This document shows positions 6,452 to 9,355 of a stretch of 9,355 nt of DNA, piece after piece. A program made the position numbers and the translations under genes. This DNA is from Thermoplasmatota archaeon (GTDB lineage Archaea; Thermoplasmatota; Thermoplasmata; RBG-16-68-12; JAGMCJ01): the NCBI GenBank assembly GCA_022848825.1, contig JAJISH010000056.1, positions 1 through 9,355 of the forward strand. Direction: 5' to 3'. Below the pieces are notes generated by a model, which saw only the letters and a list, made by a program, of their open reading frames with translations, was not told the DNA's origin and searched no databases. Positions within the stretch are counted from its first letter, which is position 1. Each line of letters starts with the position of its first letter.

Positions 6452-6955
6452 ATGTGTTGGTGGATCGTGCTTGTCAGAGTGATCAGGCCTCACGGCGAGA
6501 CATTCGATTACGAACAGGAACTGGTCGAGGACCGAGGGGACCTTGTCATAACGCGGTTCGACTTCATCGATTTCAGAAGACCGTTGACCGTACACGGTCA
6601 GGAAGTCGTGGCAGAGGGCTATCGCGCCCTGTTGTTCGAGTTCTTCGACCCTCCACTTGAGATCATCGTAGTCAGAGACAAGGATGGGAACCTCACGGGC
6701 TACTTCTGCAACGTGAACACCAAGCCTTCTCGCGTCGAGGGAGGGTATGAGATCGTCGATCTGTACATCGACGTGTTTGTCCTGCCTGACATGCGGTACG
6801 AAATACTCGATGAGGACGAGTTCCAAGAAGCTATCGAGAAGGGTTGGATAACTGAAGAGCAGGTGTCGCTGGCAAGGGAGACCGTCGCCCGAATAATCAA
6901 GGATATCGAGACGGGGCGCTTCCCGCCAAGAATCGTGCAGGAGTTCCAGGCCTAA
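6452..6955 (+). CDS. Stand-alone DUF402 protein, probable nucleotide phosphatase fold
   Basis: From the ATG at 6452 there are 167 residues. The first six (MCWWIV) look unlike a cytosolic N-terminus, and GTG at 6467, giving a start at LVRVIRPHGE, is an attractive alternative. The core is a DUF402 beta-barrel pattern: GYFCNVN (Asn87), then VDLYIDVFVLPD (Asp103, Asp107), then ILDEDEFQEA (Asp120-Glu123), followed by a helical C-terminus. Known members of this fold include FomD, staphylococcal nucleoside tri/diphosphate phosphatases, and the C-terminal part of archaeal FAU-1 RNA-binding proteins. The conserved Asn and Asp residues in the phosphatases bind divalent metal. The third Asp of the usual D-x-D-x-D run appears as Tyr105, so activity is not certain. 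No signal peptide is convincing. It follows the surface gene by 12 bases but shares no evident function with it. Its stop codon overlaps that of the convergent peptidase gene. Confidence 0.85.
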   Translation: MCWWIVLVRVIRPHGETFDYEQELVEDRGDLVITRFDFIDFRRPLTVHGQEVVAEGYRALLFEFFDPPLEIIVVRDKDGNLTGYFCNVNTKPSRVEGGYEIVDLYIDVFVLPDMRYEILDEDEFQEAIEKGWITEEQVSLARETVARIIKDIETGRFPPRIVQEFQA

Positions 6956-8043
6956 ATCTCGATGAAGTTGCGGTCGGCCGTCGTAAGAGACTCGCAGCCG
7001 CCCTTCGTTACGACGATATCGTCTTCGATCCTAACGCCACCATACCCGCGAACGTATATCCCTGGTTCAACGGTGAAGACCATTCCCTTCTCGAGCTTGA
7101 AGTCCGAGAACGGACCAAGGCCCATCCCATCATGGACAGACAGCCCGATGCTGTGACCGAGCCCGTGGGTGAACTTGCCCCGGTACTTCGTCTTGTCTAT
7201 CATCCTCGCGGCTGCATTGTGTACCGTTGATGCCTTCACCCCTGGCCGTATTCTCCTCATGGCGGTTCTCTGGGCCTTCAGAACAATCTCGTACATCTCC
7301 TTCTGCTTCTTCTTCGCCTTTCCCAGGACGTAGGTCCTGGTCAGGTCCGAGACGTATTTCTTGTAGCGGGCCCCGAAATCGAAGAGGACGAAATCCCCCT
7401 TCTGAACCGTTCTGTCCGCTGCCGTGTAGTGCGCCTCCGCCGAGTTCGGCCCCGAGGCGGGTATCGTCTCGAACGCGGGTTCAGACGCTCCCTTCTTCTG
7501 CATCAGGAAGTTTATCCTCGCCGCGAGTTCGTACTCCTTCACTCCAGCGGCGATATACGGGATGATCTCCTTGGCGACCTCGGATGAGATCTTGCACGCC
7601 CTCCTTATCGTTGCGATCTCCTTCCTGTCCTTCACGACCCTGGCCTTCATCACGGCTTCGGACACGTCGATGAGCTCCGCTTTGGGGACGAGCTTCTTGA
7701 GAAGCAGGTAGTTCCGATACGTGAGCTCTGGCGGGTTCACTCCGATCTTCCTGCAACCCCGCAGTGAGGACTTGAACATCTTCTCCCTCTCCTGGATGCT
7801 CTTGAATATCCTCACGGGGAAGTCCGCCCTTCTCGCACTCTCCTGCTCGAGGAGCGAGGTCACCAATCTCAGCGATTTGTCTGGATAAGTGAAAACGGCG
7901 CTGCCCTCGAAGAGGCCTGATGTGAACCCAGTAATGTAGAAGAACGTCATGTCGTGCAACGGCTCGGTTCCGTTCAGGAACACAATGCAGTCGATGCCCT
8001 TCCCGGCATTTCGGAATATCTTCCCCACTCTCGATTTCATCAT
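6952..8043 (-). CDS. pepQ: M24B family Xaa-Pro peptidase (prolidase-like)
   Basis: The protein has 363 residues, the usual length for archaeal prolidases, which cleave the bond before proline in dipeptides or at peptide N-termini in the cytoplasm. An N-terminal creatinase/prolidase-type domain (about 1-135) is followed by the pita-bread catalytic domain (about 140-355). All five metal ligands are present: Asp222 (LFDFG), Asp233 (VSDLTRT), His297 (GLGHSIGL), Glu326 (TVEPGIY) and Glu340 (VRIEDD). These predict a two-metal (Co, Mn or Zn) centre. HGLGH and the second His in SVHDG fit the M24B substrate pocket. No signal peptide is present. Two Met codons begin the frame, and a TATA-like AATATGATTTAG lies about 27 bases upstream of the first, suggesting a leaderless start. 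The gene is divergent from RNase P component 4 and convergent with the DUF402 gene. Dipeptidase versus aminopeptidase specificity cannot be settled from sequence. Confidence 0.93.
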   Translation of the reverse strand: MMKSRVGKIFRNAGKGIDCIVFLNGTEPLHDMTFFYITGFTSGLFEGSAVFTYPDKSLRLVTSLLEQESARRADFPVRIFKSIQEREKMFKSSLRGCRKIGVNPPELTYRNYLLLKKLVPKAELIDVSEAVMKARVVKDRKEIATIRRACKISSEVAKEIIPYIAAGVKEYELAARINFLMQKKGASEPAFETIPASGPNSAEAHYTAADRTVQKGDFVLFDFGARYKKYVSDLTRTYVLGKAKKKQKEMYEIVLKAQRTAMRRIRPGVKASTVHNAAARMIDKTKYRGKFTHGLGHSIGLSVHDGMGLGPFSDFKLEKGMVFTVEPGIYVRGYGGVRIEDDIVVTKGGCESLTTADRNFIEI

Positions 8044-8104
8044 AGTCGGTAATATCTCATAGCCTAAATCATATTTGCTAGTAGGTGTTCATCCCTAGCT
8101 GACG
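8044..8104. promoter_or_regulatory. Compact bidirectional promoter region
   Basis: Only 61 bases separate the diverging peptidase and RNase P starts. The AT-rich stretch at about 8064-8078 (CTAAATCATATTTGC) contains a TATA-like element on each strand: about 27 bases from the peptidase ATG on the minus strand, and about 32 bases from the RNase P ATG on the plus strand. No Shine-Dalgarno sequence precedes either gene. Overlapping boxes imply that the two genes may compete for or share transcription factors. Confidence 0.45.
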
Positions 8105-8434
8105 ATGGCAAGAAGAAGGAAGAAGGGTCTCGAGCGGAGAATCGCGCGTGAGCGGATTCTGATCCTGTTCCGGCAGGCCGAGAAGGAGGCCCTCCGGGGC
8201 AACTTGAGAAGGTCGAACAGGTACGTCCAGCTGGCAAGGCGCATCGGCATGAGGTACAACACGCCCTTCCCTTCGGCCCTGAAGAGAAGGTTCTGCCGGA
8301 AATGTGGCTCCTTCCTGCTCCCGTCCGAGAACAGCAGGGTGCGGCTCCGGAGTTCAAGGATTACGATAACGTGCGGAGAATGTGGCCATATAATGAGGAT
8401 GCCCTATCTGAGAGAGAAGTCTAGTAGGCGGTAG
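8105..8434 (+). CDS. rnp4: Ribonuclease P protein component 4 (Rpp21/Rpr2 family)
   Basis: This 109-residue basic protein matches the archaeal Rnp4/Rpp21 family in length and layout. The N-terminal half (about 8-48) is an Arg/Lys-rich helical pair (IARERILILFRQAEKEAL, NRYVQLARRIGMRYN). In known structures this half packs against Rpp29 (Rnp1) and contacts the RNase P RNA. The C-terminal half is a zinc ribbon with Cys64-X2-Cys67 (FCRKCG) and Cys90-X2-Cys93 (TCGECGH); all four ligands are present. The holoenzyme trims 5' leaders from precursor tRNA in the cytoplasm. The ATG at 8105 directly precedes the expected MARRRKK opening, with no Shine-Dalgarno. The end overlaps the convergent ABC permease gene by 14 bases, unlikely to matter for either product because both frames end normally. 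Confidence 0.95.
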   Translation: MARRRKKGLERRIARERILILFRQAEKEALRGNLRRSNRYVQLARRIGMRYNTPFPSALKRRFCRKCGSFLLPSENSRVRLRSSRITITCGECGHIMRMPYLREKSSRR

Positions 8435-9278
8435 TCATGTCGATCTTTCCCGCCCGCCTAGCGAGGTAGTCGCCCAGTCTGAAAATGAGTATTGACAGGA
8501 AGTAGAAGAACAGGGCTGAGACCGCCAGCAGTGCGACCAGCCAGAAGTTCTCGATGCCGTGTAGCCCCGTGCCTTGCAGCTGTTGTGCGGGGAGCAGGGC
8601 CTTCCTCATCGCTTCCAGCCAGTATGTCACTGGAATGGCATATCCAAGGGATTGACCCCACGCGGGAAGCTGAGTTATGGGGAAAACGACGCCGCAGAAG
8701 ACGTAGAATAGGCCCGCGATGCCTTCGTTGATACCCCCGCTGTGCTTGGCGGTCAGGAAGGTTATCCCCGCCAGGGCGATGCCGATGGAGACCAGGCATG
8801 TCATGCCCACGGTCAAGCAGAGGACAAGAAGGCCCCAGTCCATCGTGAACGCGTCCACGGGGATGCCCAGGACAAAGATACCGAAGAGCAGTGTGACCAC
8901 GACAGCTATCGTCGCGATGAGGATCTTGCTTCCCGCTCGACCTATGATGTAATAGTAGAAGCTGATCGGTGATATGTATATCAACTTCAGAGTCTGGAAG
9001 TGCTCCCTGTCCTCGTGGATGACCCAGGTCACACCGAAGAGCACCTGCCCCACATAGATGAAGAAAGCGTTTCCCAGGAATATGTAGGCGAATGCCGTGC
9101 TTTCAGTGGCGACCCCACCGAGGATGACGATGTACATGAAGACAAGGATCAAGGCACCAGAGACAGGCTTCGCTACAGAGTAAACCAAGAACAGAAACGG
9201 ATCGGTCCAGTTGGCCTCCATCTGCCAGCCGAGCCAACCGGCCCCGAGAAGGGTCCTGAGGTTCTCCTTCATTGCCAT
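8421..9278 (-). CDS. ABC-2 type transporter permease
   Basis: The protein has 285 residues, typical for an ABC-2 permease, with six predicted membrane segments: about 28-54, 62-86, 107-140 (possibly with the loop re-entering), 148-175, 184-205 and 244-267. The EDREHFQTLKLIYISPIS segment (89-106) matches the cytoplasmic loop that contacts the ATPase. GVVFPITQLPAWGQSLGYA followed by PVTYWLEAMR (about 196-225) is the family's characteristic extracytoplasmic segment before the last helix. Such permeases pair with an ATP-binding subunit to export drugs, lipids or polysaccharides; the substrate cannot be told here. The ATG at 9278 is 11 bases after GGGAGG. The ATG at 9272 would instead give a classic ATGA overlap with the stop of the preceding gene. 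Either way the genes are translationally coupled in one operon. The 3' end overlaps the RNase P gene. Confidence 0.92.
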   Translation of the reverse strand: MAMKENLRTLLGAGWLGWQMEANWTDPFLFLVYSVAKPVSGALILVFMYIVILGGVATESTAFAYIFLGNAFFIYVGQVLFGVTWVIHEDREHFQTLKLIYISPISFYYYIIGRAGSKILIATIAVVVTLLFGIFVLGIPVDAFTMDWGLLVLCLTVGMTCLVSIGIALAGITFLTAKHSGGINEGIAGLFYVFCGVVFPITQLPAWGQSLGYAIPVTYWLEAMRKALLPAQQLQGTGLHGIENFWLVALLAVSALFFYFLSILIFRLGDYLARRAGKIDMTTAY

Positions 9279-9355
9279 CTCATCGTCAACCTCCCGGTCT
9301 TTCGGCCCAGGTTCTCCATGAAGCGAAGAGAGTGTCTGGCAAGGAAAAGGAAGAG
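9269..9355 (-). CDS. C-terminal fragment of an upstream operon gene, probably a second ABC-2 permease
   Basis: The last 28 codons of a minus-strand gene are open from the window edge to a TGA at 9269-9271 that overlaps the start of the ABC permease. The peptide begins with a hydrophobic LFLFLA and continues with a basic amphipathic tail (RHSLRFMENLGRKTGRL). That is how many ABC-2 permeases end: last membrane helix, then a basic cytoplasmic tail. It does not resemble the C-terminus of an ABC ATPase. A two-permease operon is common in this family. Identity is an inference from 28 residues and context. Confidence 0.55.
   Translation of the reverse strand, partial: LFLFLARHSLRFMENLGRKTGRLTMRWQ
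9290..9295 (-). promoter_or_regulatory. Internal Shine-Dalgarno within the upstream gene's end
   Basis: GGGAGG on the minus strand lies inside the last codons of the preceding gene, 11 bases before the ATG at 9278 and 17 before the ATG at 9272. This supports 9278 as the start. A nearer ATG at 9283 is in the upstream gene's frame and reaches its stop after four codons, so it is not the start. Confidence 0.5.

Overview
The window looks like a piece of an archaeal chromosome, most probably from the Thermoplasmatota (an uncultured Thermoplasmata-type lineage). Four things point there. One gene encodes the archaeal Rpp21/Rnp4 protein of RNase P. The first gene ends in what looks like an archaeal DUF835 cytoplasmic domain. 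Several starts have a TATA-like box about 26 to 36 bases upstream, some with no Shine-Dalgarno (leaderless type). Large secreted PKD and beta-helix proteins rich in Asn-X-Ser/Thr sequons dominate. The lineage is inferred from this content and was not tested by a search. GC content is moderate, roughly 50-55% by eye.

Region 1 (1-6439) is a cell-surface cluster. A minus-strand gene (2188 to beyond position 1) encodes an exported protein with two Ig-like domains, a parallel beta-helix, a CarboxypepD_reg-like domain, one membrane helix and a cytoplasmic DUF835-like domain cut by the window edge. Divergent from it is a secreted PKD protein (about 2430-4487) with no membrane anchor. Then comes a second beta-helix protein (4556-6439), a paralogue of the first. 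It has one Ig-like domain instead of two, and an Asp-rich calcium-binding stalk before its membrane helix in place of a cytoplasmic domain after it. A secreted protein flanked by two related anchored proteins, one of them receptor-like, suggests an outward-facing adhesion, binding or sensing locus.

Region 2 (6452-8434) holds housekeeping-type genes: a stand-alone DUF402 protein (probable metal-dependent nucleotide phosphatase fold), a convergent M24B Xaa-Pro peptidase with all five metal ligands, and, divergent from the peptidase, RNase P component 4. The DUF402 and peptidase stop codons overlap by four bases.

Region 3 (8421-9355) is the downstream end of a minus-strand ABC-2 export operon: a complete six-helix permease preceded, with overlap, by the last 28 codons of another gene, probably a second permease. 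The permease and RNase P genes overlap tail-to-tail by 14 bases. No tRNA, rRNA, CRISPR array, insertion sequence or clear terminator is visible. No gene-free stretch exceeds 300 bases; the longest is the divergent intergenic region at 2189-2429.
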